Source: Rhizobium binae
Lineage (GTDB): Bacteria; Pseudomonadota; Alphaproteobacteria; Rhizobiales; Rhizobiaceae
Length of the DNA stretch: 64,000 bases
Assembly (NCBI RefSeq): GCF_017357225.1
Contig: NZ_CP071609.1
Location: 186,001 to 250,000 of the forward strand
Direction of reading: 5' to 3'
Part shown: positions 35,308 to 45,070 of the stretch, one piece after another
Numbering within the stretch: the stretch's first letter is position 1
Layout of the letters: each line of letters begins with the position of its first letter
Notes under the pieces: generated by a model
What the model was told of the DNA's origin: nothing
The model's database searches: none
What the model saw: only the letters and a program-made list of their open reading frames with translations
Program-made: the position numbers and the translations under genes

Positions 35308-36484
35308 TTAAAGTGCTTCCAAGCACATCGCGATGCCCATGCCACCACCGATGCAGAGCGTCGCGAGCCCCTTGGAAACGCCGCGGCGCTTCATTTCGAA
35401 CAGCAGTGTGTTGAGCACACGGGCGCCAGATGCACCTATCGGATGGCCGATGGCGATAGCACCGCCATTGACGTTGACGATCGAAGTATCCCAGCCGAGG
35501 TCCTTATTGACGGCGCAGGCCTGGGCGGCGAAAGCCTCGTTGGCTTCGACGAGCTCGAGATCGGCGATTGACCATCCGGCCTTTTCCAGCGCCTTGCGCG
35601 ATGCCGGGATCGGGCCGGTGCCCATGACCTGCGGATCGACGCCGGCCGTTGCCCAGGAAACGATACGGGCGAGCGGCTGGATGCCACGCTTTGAAGCCTG
35701 AGCTTCGCTCATCAGAAGGGTCGCGGCCGCGCCGTCATTGAGGCCCGAGGCGTTGCCGGCCGTGACCGTGCCTTCCTTGTCGAAGGCCGGGCGCAGCTTG
35801 GTCATCTGATCAATCGTAGCGGCGGATATATTCGTCCTGATCGACGGTGACGTCGCCCTTGCGGCCCTTGACGATGAACGGAATGATCTCGTCGGCAAAA
35901 CGGCCGGCCTTTTGCGCGGCCTCGGCCTTGTTCTGCGAGGCGAGCGCGAACTGGTCCTGGTCGTCGCGCGACAGCTGCCATTTCTTGGCGATGTTTTCGG
36001 CTGTCGTGCCCATGTGATAACCATGGAAAGCGTCGGTCAGGCCGTCCTTGATCGTCGTGTCGATCATCTTCATGTCGCCCATCTTGGTGCCGTTGCGCAG
36101 ATGCGCGCAGTGCGGCGCCATCGACATCGACTCCTGACCGCCGGCGACGATGATCTTCGCATCGCCGGTTGCGATCTGCTGCAGCCCGAGTGCCACGGCC
36201 CGCAGGCCGGAGCCGCAAATCTGGTTGACACCCCAGGCGGTGGCTTCCTGCGGGATGCCGGCCTTGATCGCCGCCTGACGCGCCGGGTTCTGGCCCTCGC
36301 CGACCGGCAGCACCTGACCGAGGATCACCTCGTCGACTTCACCCGCTTCGACACCGGCGCGCTCAAGCGCGCCCTTGATGACGGCAGCACCGAGTTCATG
36401 CGCCGGCGTATTGGCAAACGCACCATTAAACGAACCGACCGCGGTCCGGGCGGCGCTGGCAATAACGATGGATGGGGTGCTCAT
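35308..36484 (-). pseudogene. acetyl-CoA acetyltransferase (thiolase), frameshifted
   Basis: A thiolase that would convert acetoacetyl-CoA and CoA to two acetyl-CoA. The N-terminal part runs from MSTPSIVIASAARTAVGSF (ATG 36484 with GGAGAG upstream) through NQICGSGLRAVALG with the active Cys to DQDEYIRR, where the frame ends near 35815. The C-terminal part continues in another frame from [17 protein letters not shown] through [16 protein letters not shown] and [11 protein letters not shown] with the catalytic His and Cys. The normal text [15 protein letters not shown] suggests loss of about five bases at the junction. All active-site residues remain, so the lesion looks recent, or is a sequencing error. 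Confidence 0.85.
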
Positions 36485-36543
36485 GGTGGCTCTCCGCTGG
36501 TTGACGATCCGATTGAGTTCGATTTTGTCCGGCAAGCTCCGGA

Positions 36544-37173
36544 TCAGTTGACGATCGTGGCGTCCGTCGCGGCACGCAGTTCGCTATCCGTCACACCATC
36601 GGCGAGTTCCACGAGCTTCAGGCCTCCGTCGACGACGTCGAGCACGCCAAGGTTGGTGATGATGCGGTTGACCACCCCTTTGCCTGTCAGCGGCAGGGTG
36701 CAGGCCTTCAGCACCTTGGACTCGCCCGCTTTGTTGGTGTGGTCCATGACAACGACGACGCGCTTGACGCCGGCGACCAGGTCCATGGCGCCGCCCATAC
36801 CCTTGACCAGCTTGCCGGGGATCATCCAGTTGGCGAGATCACCGTTCTCGGCCACTTCCATGGCGCCGAGAATGGCCATGGCGATCTTGCCGCCACGGAT
36901 CATCGCGAAGCTCTGCGCCGAGTCGAAGAAGGCCGAATGCGGCAGCGCCGTCACCGTCTGCTTGCCGGCATTGATCAGGTCGGCGTCGATCGCGTCCTCG
37001 TTCGGAAACGGGCCGATGCCCAGCAGACCGTTCTCCGACTGCAGCGTCACATGCACACCCTCGGGTATGTAATTGGCCACCAGCGTCGGAATGCCGATGC
37101 CGCGATTGACGTAGGTGCCGTCTTGAAGTTCGCGGGCAGCCCGTGCTGCCATCTGGTTCCTATCCCAGGCCAT
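36544..37173 (-). CDS. scoB: 3-oxoacid CoA-transferase subunit B
   Basis: A 209-residue subunit that, with subunit A, moves CoA from succinyl-CoA to a 3-oxoacid such as acetoacetate. The catalytic Glu is in [14 protein letters not shown]; other motifs are [35 protein letters not shown] [13 protein letters not shown], and TDLGVLDV-like [16 protein letters not shown] precedes the ATG. It is 18 bases after subunit A and 59 bases before the thiolase. Confidence 0.93.
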   Translation of the reverse strand: MAWDRNQMAARAARELQDGTYVNRGIGIPTLVANYIPEGVHVTLQSENGLLGIGPFPNEDAIDADLINAGKQTVTALPHSAFFDSAQSFAMIRGGKIAMAILGAMEVAENGDLANWMIPGKLVKGMGGAMDLVAGVKRVVVVMDHTNKAGESKVLKACTLPLTGKGVVNRIITNLGVLDVVDGGLKLVELADGVTDSELRAATDATIVN

Positions 37174-37191
37174 CTTGTCTCTCTCCTGCCC

Positions 37192-37890
37192 TCAAGCCGC
37201 CGCGCGTGTCGTGCGCTGTTCGATGCGTTTTTCGTGCTGGCCTTGGATCAGCCGATGCACATAGATTCCCGGCAGGTGAATCTGATCGGGATCGAGGCTG
37301 CCGGCCGGTACAATCTCCTCGACTTCGGCGACGCAGATCTTGCCGCAGGTGGCGGCCGGCGGATTGAAGTTGCGAGCGGTCTTGCGGAAGACGAGATTGC
37401 CGGTCGTGTCCGCTTTCCAGGCTTTCACAATGGAGAGATCGGTGACGATGCCGGTCTCGAGTACATAGGTCTCGCCGTTGAAGCTCTTGAGTTCCTTGCC
37501 CTCTTCCACGACCGTGCCGACGCCGGTTTTGGTGTAGAAGCCTGCAATGCCGGCGCCGCCGGCCCGCATGCGTTCGGCGAGCGTTCCTTGCGGGTTGAAC
37601 TCGAGCTCCAATTCGCCGCTCAGATACTGCCGCATGAACTCGGCGTTCTCGCCGACATAGGACGAGATCATCTTCCGGATCTGCTTCGTCTTCAGCAGCA
37701 CGCCGAGACCGAAGTCGTCGACGCCGCAGTTGTTCGAGGCGATCGTCAGGTCCTTCGTGCCGGCCTCGTGGATGGCCGCTATCAGCAGCTCAGGAATACC
37801 GCAGAGGCCAAAGCCGCCAGCCGCGACGAACATGCCGTCGAAGAGCAGGCCATCAAGGGCCGCCTCCGGGCTCTCATAAATCTTATTCAT
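37192..37890 (-). CDS. scoA: 3-oxoacid CoA-transferase subunit A
   Basis: A 232-residue subunit. It has [20 protein letters not shown] near the N-terminus, [19 protein letters not shown], and the C-terminal [26 protein letters not shown] lies six bases before the ATG at 37890. It forms the A2B2-type enzyme with scoB and feeds acetoacetyl-CoA to the (now broken) thiolase. Confidence 0.93.
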   Translation of the reverse strand: MNKIYESPEAALDGLLFDGMFVAAGGFGLCGIPELLIAAIHEAGTKDLTIASNNCGVDDFGLGVLLKTKQIRKMISSYVGENAEFMRQYLSGELELEFNPQGTLAERMRAGGAGIAGFYTKTGVGTVVEEGKELKSFNGETYVLETGIVTDLSIVKAWKADTTGNLVFRKTARNFNPPAATCGKICVAEVEEIVPAGSLDPDQIHLPGIYVHRLIQGQHEKRIEQRTTRAAA

Positions 37891-37969
37891 AATCTCCCCT
37901 TGGAGCTTACCAGAGGCGGCAGCATTCGCTGACGCTGGTTATCAGGCGTAGGCCGCGCGGTGGCCAGAG

Positions 37970-39379
37970 TCACCCGCGGTTGATGCAGACGACCTTCGGC
38001 TGGGTCATGTCTTCATAGGCGAAGCGCACGCCTTCACGACCCATGCTGCCGTATTTAAAGCCACCGAAAGGCATGGCATCGAAACGGTAGTCTGAGGAGT
38101 CGTTGATCATCACGCCCCCCGCTTCGATCCGGTTGGCAGCGTCGAGCGCGACATTGAGGTCGCTGGTGAAGATGCCCGCATGCAGGCTGTAGTCCGGATC
38201 GTTGGCCATATCGATCGCTTCATCGAGCGTCTCGAAGGGCGCCAGCATGACGACGGGTGCGAACACCTCCTCATGCCACAGGCGGCAGGTCAGCGGCGTA
38301 CCTTCGAGCACCGTCGGGTGATACAGGGACCCCTCGCGACGGTGTCCGCAGAGCAGCTTAGCACTTGCGCCGATGGCTTCGTTGACATTTGCCTCGGTGC
38401 GTTCCGCGACCTGCTTGGAGATCATCGGACCGACGTCGGTGTCCTCCCGCAGCGGATCACCGGCCTTAAGCTTTTTGGTAGCCGCAACAAAGGCATCGCG
38501 GAAACGGTCGTAAAGCTCGGCCTGGACCAGGATGCGCTGCGCACCGATGCAGTTCTGGCCCGCGGCCCAGAAGGCGCCGGAGACGCAACCTTCGACCGCC
38601 TTGTCGAAGTCGCAGTCGTTCATGACGATGACCGGCGCATTGCCGCCGAGCTCCATGGCGAGCTTCTTCAAGCCCGCCGCCCGGCTGATCGCCTCCCCTG
38701 TGGCAAAACCGCCAGTAAAGGAGACCATGCGCACCTCACGCGCAGAGATCAGAGCGGCCACCAACTCTCTGTCACCGTGAACGACGGTGATGATCCCCTC
38801 AGGCAGACCAGCTTCGCGCAGCGCTTCGACGAGCTTTATCGCGGAGAAGGGCGTCAGGTTCGATGGCTTCAGCAGTACCGCATTGCCGCCGGCGATAGCC
38901 GGGCCGAGCTTATGCGCGACAAGATTCAGAGGATCGTTGTAGGGGGTGATGGCGGTGATGATGCCGAGTGGTTCGCGTGTGAACCAGCCCTGGCGTTGTT
39001 CCGATCCGGTATAGGAGTCAAAGGGCACGATTTCGCCCGCGTTGCGCTTTGCTTCTTCCGCCGACAGCTTCAGCGTATTGACGCAGCGCAGCACCTCTTT
39101 GCGCGCCTGGATGATCGTCTTGCCGGCTTCGCGAACAATGGTCTCGGCAAAAGCCTTGCTGCGGCTCTCGACGATTCGGGCGGCTCCTTCCAGGATGGCG
39201 GCCCGTTTGTGCCGCGCCAGATTGCGCGAGACCTCGGCGCCGCGGCGAGCGGTTGCCAGCAGGCGATCGATCTCGGCGGGAGCCGTTGCCTCGACCGATC
39301 CAAGCAGCGCCCCGTCATAAGGGCTATGAACAGAGATCGGCGACAGGCTGGTGGTGATGTGGAGTTTGGCGGCAGTCAT
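37970..39379 (-). CDS. NAD(P)-dependent aldehyde dehydrogenase
   Basis: A 469-residue enzyme oxidising an aldehyde to its acid. The active-site Cys is in [11 protein letters not shown], the general-base Glu in [15 protein letters not shown], and the nucleotide loop in [26 protein letters not shown] closes the fold. By motif choice it is nearer to lactaldehyde, phosphonoacetaldehyde and sulfoacetaldehyde dehydrogenases than to betaine-aldehyde enzymes. It lies downstream of an omega-aminotransferase, so the aldehyde is probably the deaminated product. Substrate not determinable here. Confidence 0.88.
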   Translation of the reverse strand: MTAAKLHITTSLSPISVHSPYDGALLGSVEATAPAEIDRLLATARRGAEVSRNLARHKRAAILEGAARIVESRSKAFAETIVREAGKTIIQARKEVLRCVNTLKLSAEEAKRNAGEIVPFDSYTGSEQRQGWFTREPLGIITAITPYNDPLNLVAHKLGPAIAGGNAVLLKPSNLTPFSAIKLVEALREAGLPEGIITVVHGDRELVAALISAREVRMVSFTGGFATGEAISRAAGLKKLAMELGGNAPVIVMNDCDFDKAVEGCVSGAFWAAGQNCIGAQRILVQAELYDRFRDAFVAATKKLKAGDPLREDTDVGPMISKQVAERTEANVNEAIGASAKLLCGHRREGSLYHPTVLEGTPLTCRLWHEEVFAPVVMLAPFETLDEAIDMANDPDYSLHAGIFTSDLNVALDAANRIEAGGVMINDSSDYRFDAMPFGGFKYGSMGREGVRFAYEDMTQPKVVCINRG

Positions 39380-39480
39380 ATGGCCAGCTTCCCTATTCCT
39401 TGTTGGCCTCCTGTCTGGAGGTTGCGTTCACCCGCAAGGCAAAGATGACCCCTGCCCCGTTCCGGCTTCGAGCAATCATT

Positions 39481-39523
39481 GAGCACAACCCATGACGGCC
39501 GGCATCACCGGCCGCCATGGCTC
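39481..39523 (-). terminator. hairpin between aminotransferase and aldehyde dehydrogenase genes
   Basis: Nested inverted repeats GAGC/GCTC, CATG/CATG and GGCCGG/CCGGCC close on a five-base loop at 39503-39507. It starts ten bases after the aminotransferase stop. No T-run follows on the minus strand, so it may attenuate or stabilise rather than terminate. Confidence 0.5.
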
Positions 39524-39532
39524 AAATATCGA

Positions 39533-40936
39533 TCAGATCTTCTGACCGTCGCGGACCAGATCGTCCATGACGGAGCGAACGGCCTTCTCGGCAATCGAGA
39601 CGATCTCGTCGATCTCGTCCCTGGTGGTTACGAGCGGCGGCGCAAAGCCGAGGATGTCGCCGTGCGGCATGGCGCGGGCAATCAGGCCGCGGTCACGGGC
39701 TGCCTTGGAGACGCGGGCGCCGACCTTCAGCGACTGATCGAAGCGCTTCTTGTTCTCGCGGTCATGGACAAACTCGATGGCGCCCATCAGGCCGACGCCG
39801 CGCACTTCGCCGACGATCGGCAACTGGGCGAACTTCTCCTTGAGCTGCGCCTGGAAATAGGCGCCGACCTCGCGGGCGTTGCCCGGTAGGTTCTCCTTCT
39901 CGACGATGTCGAGCACCGCATTGGCTGCCGCCGCACCGATCGGATGACCGGAATAGGTATAGCCATGCGAGAAGGCGCCGACGCGATCCGCTCCGTCTTC
40001 CAGCACCTTGTAAACCTTCTCGCCGACGATCGCCGCCGAGAGCGGGAAATAGGCCGAGGTCAGCCCCTTGGCGACGGTGATCAGGTCGGGCTCGATGCCG
40101 TAGTGTTGCGAACCGAACATCGAACCGGTGCGGCCAAAGCCGGTGATCACTTCGTCGGCGATCAAGAGCACGTCGTGCTTCTTCAGTACCTTCTGGATCG
40201 CTTCCCAGTAGCCTTCCGGCGGCGGCGTGATGCCGCCCGTTCCAAGCACCGGTTCGGCGATGAAGGCACCCACATTGTCGGGGCCGAGGGTCTCGATCAT
40301 CTCGTCGAGTTCGGCGGCACGGCGGGCGGAGAATTCCCGTTCGGTTTCGCCGGGATTCGCACCCCAGTAGTGATGTGGAACGCCGGTGTGGTCGATCTGC
40401 GGCAGCGGCAGGTCCATGTGGTCGTGGTAGAAACTCATCCCGGTCATCGAGCCGGAGACGACGCTGCAGCCGTGATAGCCCCGCTCACGCGAGATGATTT
40501 TTTTCTTCGTCGGCTTGCCGCGCAGGTTGTTGTAGTACCAGACGAGCTTGGCCTGGGTCTCGTTGGCGTCCGAACCGGACATGCCGTAGAACACCTTGCT
40601 CATCTTGCCCGGCGCCATCTTCACCAGACGGTCCGACAGGATCGCAAGCTCGTCGGTCGTGTGCGCCGCATAGGAATGGTAGTAAGCGAGACGATAGGCC
40701 TGGCGCGAGATCGCTTCGGCAACCTCGGTGCGGCCGTAGCCGACGTTGACGCAGTAGAGGCCGGCAAAGCCGTCGATCAGCTGATTGCCGTGTGCGTCCT
40801 GAATGCGGATCCCCTTTCCCGTCTCGACGATCGTCGGCTCGCCGAGCTTGCCGCTCGCGAAGTCCTTCAGTTGCGTGAACGGATGCAGGACTGTGTTGCG
40901 GTCCTTTTCGGCGATGTCCTTAATGTTGATGGTCAT
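39533..40936 (-). CDS. class III omega-aminotransferase (PLP)
   Basis: A 467-residue PLP enzyme moving an omega-amino group to pyruvate or 2-oxoglutarate. The fold markers are FAGLYCVNVGYGRTEVAEAI, VFYGMSGSDANETQAKLV, ISRERGYHGCSVVSGS, the cofactor Asp in LLIADEVITGFGRTG, and the Schiff-base Lys in LITVAKGLTSAYFPLSA. Similar enzymes use putrescine, beta-alanine, GABA or taurine. Two ATGs lie in tandem; that at 40936 is seven bases after AAGGA, that at 40939 only four. It is the first gene of the operon with the aldehyde dehydrogenase, CoA-transferase and thiolase. Confidence 0.9.
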   Translation of the reverse strand: MTINIKDIAEKDRNTVLHPFTQLKDFASGKLGEPTIVETGKGIRIQDAHGNQLIDGFAGLYCVNVGYGRTEVAEAISRQAYRLAYYHSYAAHTTDELAILSDRLVKMAPGKMSKVFYGMSGSDANETQAKLVWYYNNLRGKPTKKKIISRERGYHGCSVVSGSMTGMSFYHDHMDLPLPQIDHTGVPHHYWGANPGETEREFSARRAAELDEMIETLGPDNVGAFIAEPVLGTGGITPPPEGYWEAIQKVLKKHDVLLIADEVITGFGRTGSMFGSQHYGIEPDLITVAKGLTSAYFPLSAAIVGEKVYKVLEDGADRVGAFSHGYTYSGHPIGAAAANAVLDIVEKENLPGNAREVGAYFQAQLKEKFAQLPIVGEVRGVGLMGAIEFVHDRENKKRFDQSLKVGARVSKAARDRGLIARAMPHGDILGFAPPLVTTRDEIDEIVSIAEKAVRSVMDDLVRDGQKI

Positions 40937-40939
40937 CAT

Positions 40940-41444
40940 TGTTTCCTTATGATTTTCGTCCGCCCGACAAAAGGTGTCGGAACAGAGAATGTCCCTTCGT
41001 CCGATCGTCGTTACCGTGCAGTTTAGGCACGAGAGCAGCGCGCGTGAGAGCATAGGCCGCAATCCTATGCAGCTTTCCTGCAAAATATCTGCTCCTTCGC
41101 AGGGGTTCGACCGGGCGGAGCTTGACCTGCAGACGTAGCCTTTTGGAGGCCGTGCCGTGTAACGATCGTCTGATATCTGACAGTCCAGCGAGGCACGCTC
41201 ATCTCTGTCCAAGCGGCCTGCCGCCGCCGCTAATGCGATTGAAAGAAGGTCATCGAAGCTGACGTTTCAATTGTTTCGCCGAAGGCGATTGGCCGGCAAC
41301 TCACAATGATTGTGTTAGTGCCGCTTGAGCGTGAGCGTGCAGACATCATTGATCGATTCGAAGCTGCGATCCGCAGATATCATGTGACAGGAGATGCAGA
41401 TTGCCAGTGTTGCGACCCACTCCACTTCAAACCTTAAGTAATAC
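40940..41444. other. 505-base upstream region of the aminotransferase operon
   Basis: No gene is visible. A small inverted repeat, CCGACA (40964-40969) and TGTCGG (40975-40980), lies in the aminotransferase leader. The promoter of the minus-strand operon should be here, but I cannot pick convincing -35 and -10 boxes. Confidence 0.4.
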
Positions 41445-42758
41445 TCAGGCGGCCGAACGGCCGCCAGCGGTTAGCTTGAAATATTCTCTCATTGTGCCGA
41501 TGCACTCGGAGTTACATCCCGCAGGTTCGACGTTGCCGAAAAGTTTCTCAATTCGCATCAACCTCCTGTCCCCGTTGTTCAGAATGTTTCGGTAGACCGG
41601 GATTGCTTTCGCGTTCTCAATGTAGGTCTTGGTCTCTCCACCCATGCTTCCTTTGACCAGACCAAAGTTCATCACCAAGCTTAAGATCAGATGAGGCGCC
41701 GTGTACCAGCCCCAGCTCAAACTTCCGAGCGAATACGCAATGACGGCGACCCGGTTTGGGTCCCGTTTCGTACGATAATACTCGACGGGCTGGATCACAT
41801 GCGGGTGGTGGCCGAGGATAAGGTCCACACCCTCCTCGATCAGGGCGTGGGCTGCTTCGACCTGCCGGAGTCGCGGGAAGAATTCGAACTCAACGCCCCA
41901 GTGAATTGAAGCGATAATGAAATCGCACCCCTTGTCTCTGCAATCTTGAATTTGCGCCCGCAAAAGTGAGAGATCCGGTGCTTCGTTCCTTGCCATGAGC
42001 TGCGCCAGATGAACGCGGAACTCTTCACCCTCAGGGAACGGCATTTCGTTCACACTGTAGGTTACCGAGATCAATCCCAACCGTATCCCGTTGCGAGTAT
42101 ATATCTTGGCTTTACCATAGTCTTCAATCTTCCGGGGTGCGCCAATATGTGTAATCCCGTCGCGTTCAATTACGTCTTGGGTTGCAGAAAGCGCTTCACC
42201 GCCGAAGTCGAGTGAATGATTGTTCGCAAGGTTAAGGATATCAAAACGCCGCCCCTTGTGCTCGGTCAGCGTGCGGTACTGAGTTTCACTGCAGCAAAAA
42301 AGGTAAGAATTTCCGTCGACCGCATACTGTTCGGCAACTTGTTGGTCGACAACTACCGACTCGTAATTCCCAATTACAACGTCTTTGTTGAAGAGTATAT
42401 CCTCTACGCCTTCAAAAAGTAGATTGGCCGAATGTTCCAACCCCTCTGTCTGAATGAGGTCTCCAGCCACCCCCAGCGTGAGGGATTGTTCGGAAGCGAA
42501 GCTCTTTGGGAGTTCCACTATTGACGGGCCATTTTTGAAAATCGCGTCTGACACCTCCCGTTTGGTTCTTCTTACAGGATGCGCGGATGTATAGTACCAA
42601 TAGGCGGCGACTTCCTCATTAAACTCGGTTCCATCGTAACCTGATTCATCAAGAGGGAAGTCCCACCACCCAAAAATTCGTGCTGTCTCGATAGCTTTCT
42701 TCGTCTCATTTTCCACCGGGAAGGCTTCGAAAGGATTGTTCGGAAGAACAGGCGGCAT
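41445..42758 (-). CDS. CapA-family metallophosphatase-like protein
   Basis: A 437-residue protein of the poly-gamma-glutamate synthesis CapA family, a calcineurin-like metallophosphoesterase fold. Metal-site motifs are LGVAGDLIQTEG, VIGNYESVVV, DILNLANNHSLDFGG, IASIHWGVEFEFFP and ILGHHPHVIQPVEYY. The ATG at 42758 follows AGGAG by seven bases; the frame open to 42920 has no family similarity before it. There is no clear signal peptide, so it is probably cytoplasmic. Last gene of an oligopeptide-type ABC operon, where it might remove a phosphoryl or glutamyl group from an imported compound. Confidence 0.85.
   Translation of the reverse strand: MPPVLPNNPFEAFPVENETKKAIETARIFGWWDFPLDESGYDGTEFNEEVAAYWYYTSAHPVRRTKREVSDAIFKNGPSIVELPKSFASEQSLTLGVAGDLIQTEGLEHSANLLFEGVEDILFNKDVVIGNYESVVVDQQVAEQYAVDGNSYLFCCSETQYRTLTEHKGRRFDILNLANNHSLDFGGEALSATQDVIERDGITHIGAPRKIEDYGKAKIYTRNGIRLGLISVTYSVNEMPFPEGEEFRVHLAQLMARNEAPDLSLLRAQIQDCRDKGCDFIIASIHWGVEFEFFPRLRQVEAAHALIEEGVDLILGHHPHVIQPVEYYRTKRDPNRVAVIAYSLGSLSWGWYTAPHLILSLVMNFGLVKGSMGGETKTYIENAKAIPVYRNILNNGDRRLMRIEKLFGNVEPAGCNSECIGTMREYFKLTAGGRSAA
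41448..41465 (-). terminator. perfect hairpin at the capA-like stop codon
   Basis: GGCGGCCG and CGGCCGCC are exact complements around an AA loop. They encode the last residues GGRSAA and end right at the TGA, so the hairpin overlaps the coding end. A T-run is absent. Likely the 3' end structure of the operon's mRNA. Confidence 0.55.
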
Positions 42759-42959
42759 TTTGATACTCCTAAAGTGTGTTCTGGGGAGCGATCCGACGAG
42801 CGTAGCCGTGGATGTCGGCAACCTAAAGTCGTCGACATCTTGAGCGCTTGTGGCATAGGTACACGAATCCTTATCCAGCGACCGTCGCTTAGAATAGGTA
42901 GGCTTAAAGAAGCTCAGCAATATGCGGCGTTCAGGTAATCCTTGCCTGAATACTCAGCA

Positions 42960-44060
42960 TCATCCTGGCGTCCTTTTCGATTTAGTTGCGCCAACAACCC
43001 CTAAGGAATTTGATGGCGGTCTTGCTTCGTGGATCGAATCCAATCGGGAGACACTCTTCCAGGGGAGCGCGTTTTCGCGCGTTAGAGGAAAATGGCACCG
43101 GAACTTGTGTTCCCTGTCATCACCTTCTTGAGTTACTGCGGGTGAGACGCCGCTGCACAGCTTCTGCGCGTAGAGACAGCGCGTGTGAAACTCACAGCCG
43201 GACGGCCGACGTAGTAGACTTGGCACCTCACCTTTAAGCTCAATGCGGTTGGTGACGGCGTCTGGATCAGGTTCTGGATTCGCGGACAACAAAGCTTGCG
43301 TGTAAGGATGGCGGGGCTGTTCAAAAATGCGCTCCGTGGAGCCGACCTCGACGAATTGACCGAGATACATGATTGCGGTCCGATCGGTCATATGGCGGAC
43401 GACGTTGAGATTATGTGTGATGAGTAGAATTGCGAGACCCATTTCGTCCTGTAACCGCGCAAGCAGGTTGAGCACCTCACCTTGCACTGAAACATCGAGA
43501 CCCGCTGTCGGCTCGTCGGCAACGATCAAATCCGGGTTCAGAGCAAGGGCTCGAGCAATGCCCACGCGCCTGGCCTGCCCTCCGGAAAGCTGATGGGGAT
43601 ACCGCCTTGAAAATTCTACCGGCAGGCCGACCATTTGCAACAGCCGTGCTGCTTCAGCGTCCGCATCACGATTGGTCAGTCCATGTATCAGGAAAGGCTC
43701 CGTGATGAGCGACCGCACAGTCAAGCGAGGGGAGAGAGAACCAATCGGGTCCTGAAACATCATCGCCATACGCCGCAGATAAGCTCGACGTTCTACACCG
43801 TCGAGCCCGGCCAGTTCCACACCGTCAAAGCGAATGCTGCCGCTAAATGGTGGCTGCAATCCGATAATGCTGCGTGCGACTGTGGACTTGCCCGAGCCGC
43901 TCTCTCCGACAAGGCCAAGGGTCTCGCCCCTGCGGATTGCGAACGAGACGCCGCACACGGCATCGATGAAAGGCTCCTTCGTGCCGGACAGAAGGGCCTG
44001 CCATGATCCCATCGTGCGGAAGCGGACCCGGAGGTTTTCGACCTGGAGAAGCGCACTCAT
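42960..44060 (-). CDS. oligopeptide-type ABC ATPase, DppF/OppF-like
   Basis: A 366-residue ATPase. Walker A is GLVGESGSGKSTVARSI, signature LSGGQARRVGIARAL, Walker B LIVADEPTAGLDVS, H-loop LLITHNLNVV. The C-terminal oligopeptide-transporter domain is complete: QPRHPYTQALLSANPEPD and CEFHTRCLYAQKLC with its Cys pattern. ATG at 44060 overlaps the stop of the partner ATPase by four bases. Both ATPases are intact, so the importer should work. Confidence 0.93.
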   Translation of the reverse strand: MSALLQVENLRVRFRTMGSWQALLSGTKEPFIDAVCGVSFAIRRGETLGLVGESGSGKSTVARSIIGLQPPFSGSIRFDGVELAGLDGVERRAYLRRMAMMFQDPIGSLSPRLTVRSLITEPFLIHGLTNRDADAEAARLLQMVGLPVEFSRRYPHQLSGGQARRVGIARALALNPDLIVADEPTAGLDVSVQGEVLNLLARLQDEMGLAILLITHNLNVVRHMTDRTAIMYLGQFVEVGSTERIFEQPRHPYTQALLSANPEPDPDAVTNRIELKGEVPSLLRRPSGCEFHTRCLYAQKLCSGVSPAVTQEGDDREHKFRCHFPLTRENALPWKSVSRLDSIHEARPPSNSLGVVGATKSKRTPG

Positions 44061-45070
44061 GCTGAAACCATCCGTTCTTCTCCCAGAAGATGGCATCGCA
44101 CCACTTGCTCATCTCCAATGCGGGACTCAACCGGGTTCTCTTGCTGACACCGGCCAAAAGCATGAGGACACCGCTCACGAAAGATACAGCCTTGGGTCTT
44201 GCCATACAAACTAGGTATATCTCCAGGGATTGTCGGCAAAACTCGTGTCCTTTGCTGAATACGACCTGGATCGCAGTCAAGCAGCGCACGAGTGTACGGA
44301 TGGCGAGGGTTATGGAAGACGTCGCGTACGGACCCGTGCTCGACTATTTCCCCAGCATACATTACTGCGACATGATCGCAAAGCTCAGCGACAGCGCCAA
44401 GATGGTGAGAGACGAATAGAATAGAACAACCGATCTCCCTTTGCAGGTCTTTCAGGAGATGGAGAATCTGTACCTCAAGCGTTGCGTCGAGGGCAGTCGT
44501 TGGCTCGTCCGCGATGAGAAGCGCCGGCTTCACAAGAAGGGCCATGGCAATGCATATCCGCTGCCGCATACCACCGGAGAACTGATATGGATAAGACCGA
44601 ATGCGAGCTTGAGGGTCAGGAATACCGACGCGGCCCAGCATCTCGACAGCAAGCGTCCGTTTCTCACTTCGGCTAATTGGCCGGTGGTGTTGAATATCAA
44701 TCATCTGAGATTCGACAGTCCGAACAGGATTGAGCGACGTCATCGGATCCTGAAATATCATGGAGATGCGATCGCCCATGATGCTGCGTCGATCTCGGAG
44801 ACGTAGCTTAAGCAGGTCGCGTCCTTCAAAATTAATACTGCCGGCCGTCGTCTCAGCATTATCTGAAAGCAGACCCATTACAGTATAAGCGAGCGTCGAC
44901 TTCCCCGAACCGCTTTCGCCGACGATGCCAAGCACCTGACCAGCGGACAAGTTGAGGGAGACATTGCGGAGTGCATGGATTCTCCCGCGCGGCGTCCCGA
45001 AATCCAGGCTAAGGCCGGAAATTTCCAGCAACCGCGAGACGGTTTGTGGCTTTGTGGCGAGCGATGTCAC
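44057..45070 (-). CDS. oligopeptide-type ABC ATPase, DppD/OppD-like
   Basis: A 337-residue ATPase with Walker A GIVGESGSGKSTLAYTV, Q-loop MIFQDPMTSLNPV, signature FSGGMRQRICIAMAL, Walker B LLIADEPTTALDATL and the C-terminal domain NPRHPYTRALLDCDPG and CIFRERCPHAFGRC. ATG 45070 overlaps the permease C stop by four bases, as expected of a co-translated operon. Confidence 0.93.
   Translation of the reverse strand: MTSLATKPQTVSRLLEISGLSLDFGTPRGRIHALRNVSLNLSAGQVLGIVGESGSGKSTLAYTVMGLLSDNAETTAGSINFEGRDLLKLRLRDRRSIMGDRISMIFQDPMTSLNPVRTVESQMIDIQHHRPISRSEKRTLAVEMLGRVGIPDPQARIRSYPYQFSGGMRQRICIAMALLVKPALLIADEPTTALDATLEVQILHLLKDLQREIGCSILFVSHHLGAVAELCDHVAVMYAGEIVEHGSVRDVFHNPRHPYTRALLDCDPGRIQQRTRVLPTIPGDIPSLYGKTQGCIFRERCPHAFGRCQQENPVESRIGDEQVVRCHLLGEERMVSA

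Noticed and set aside
38180..41026. Long plus-strand frames opposite the aldehyde dehydrogenase and aminotransferase
   Set aside because: Both overlap intact enzymes with complete motifs on the other strand.
41041..41212. N-terminal extension of the aminotransferase to 41212
   Set aside because: The extra 92 codons show no family similarity and a ribosome site lies immediately before the ATG pair at 40934-40939.
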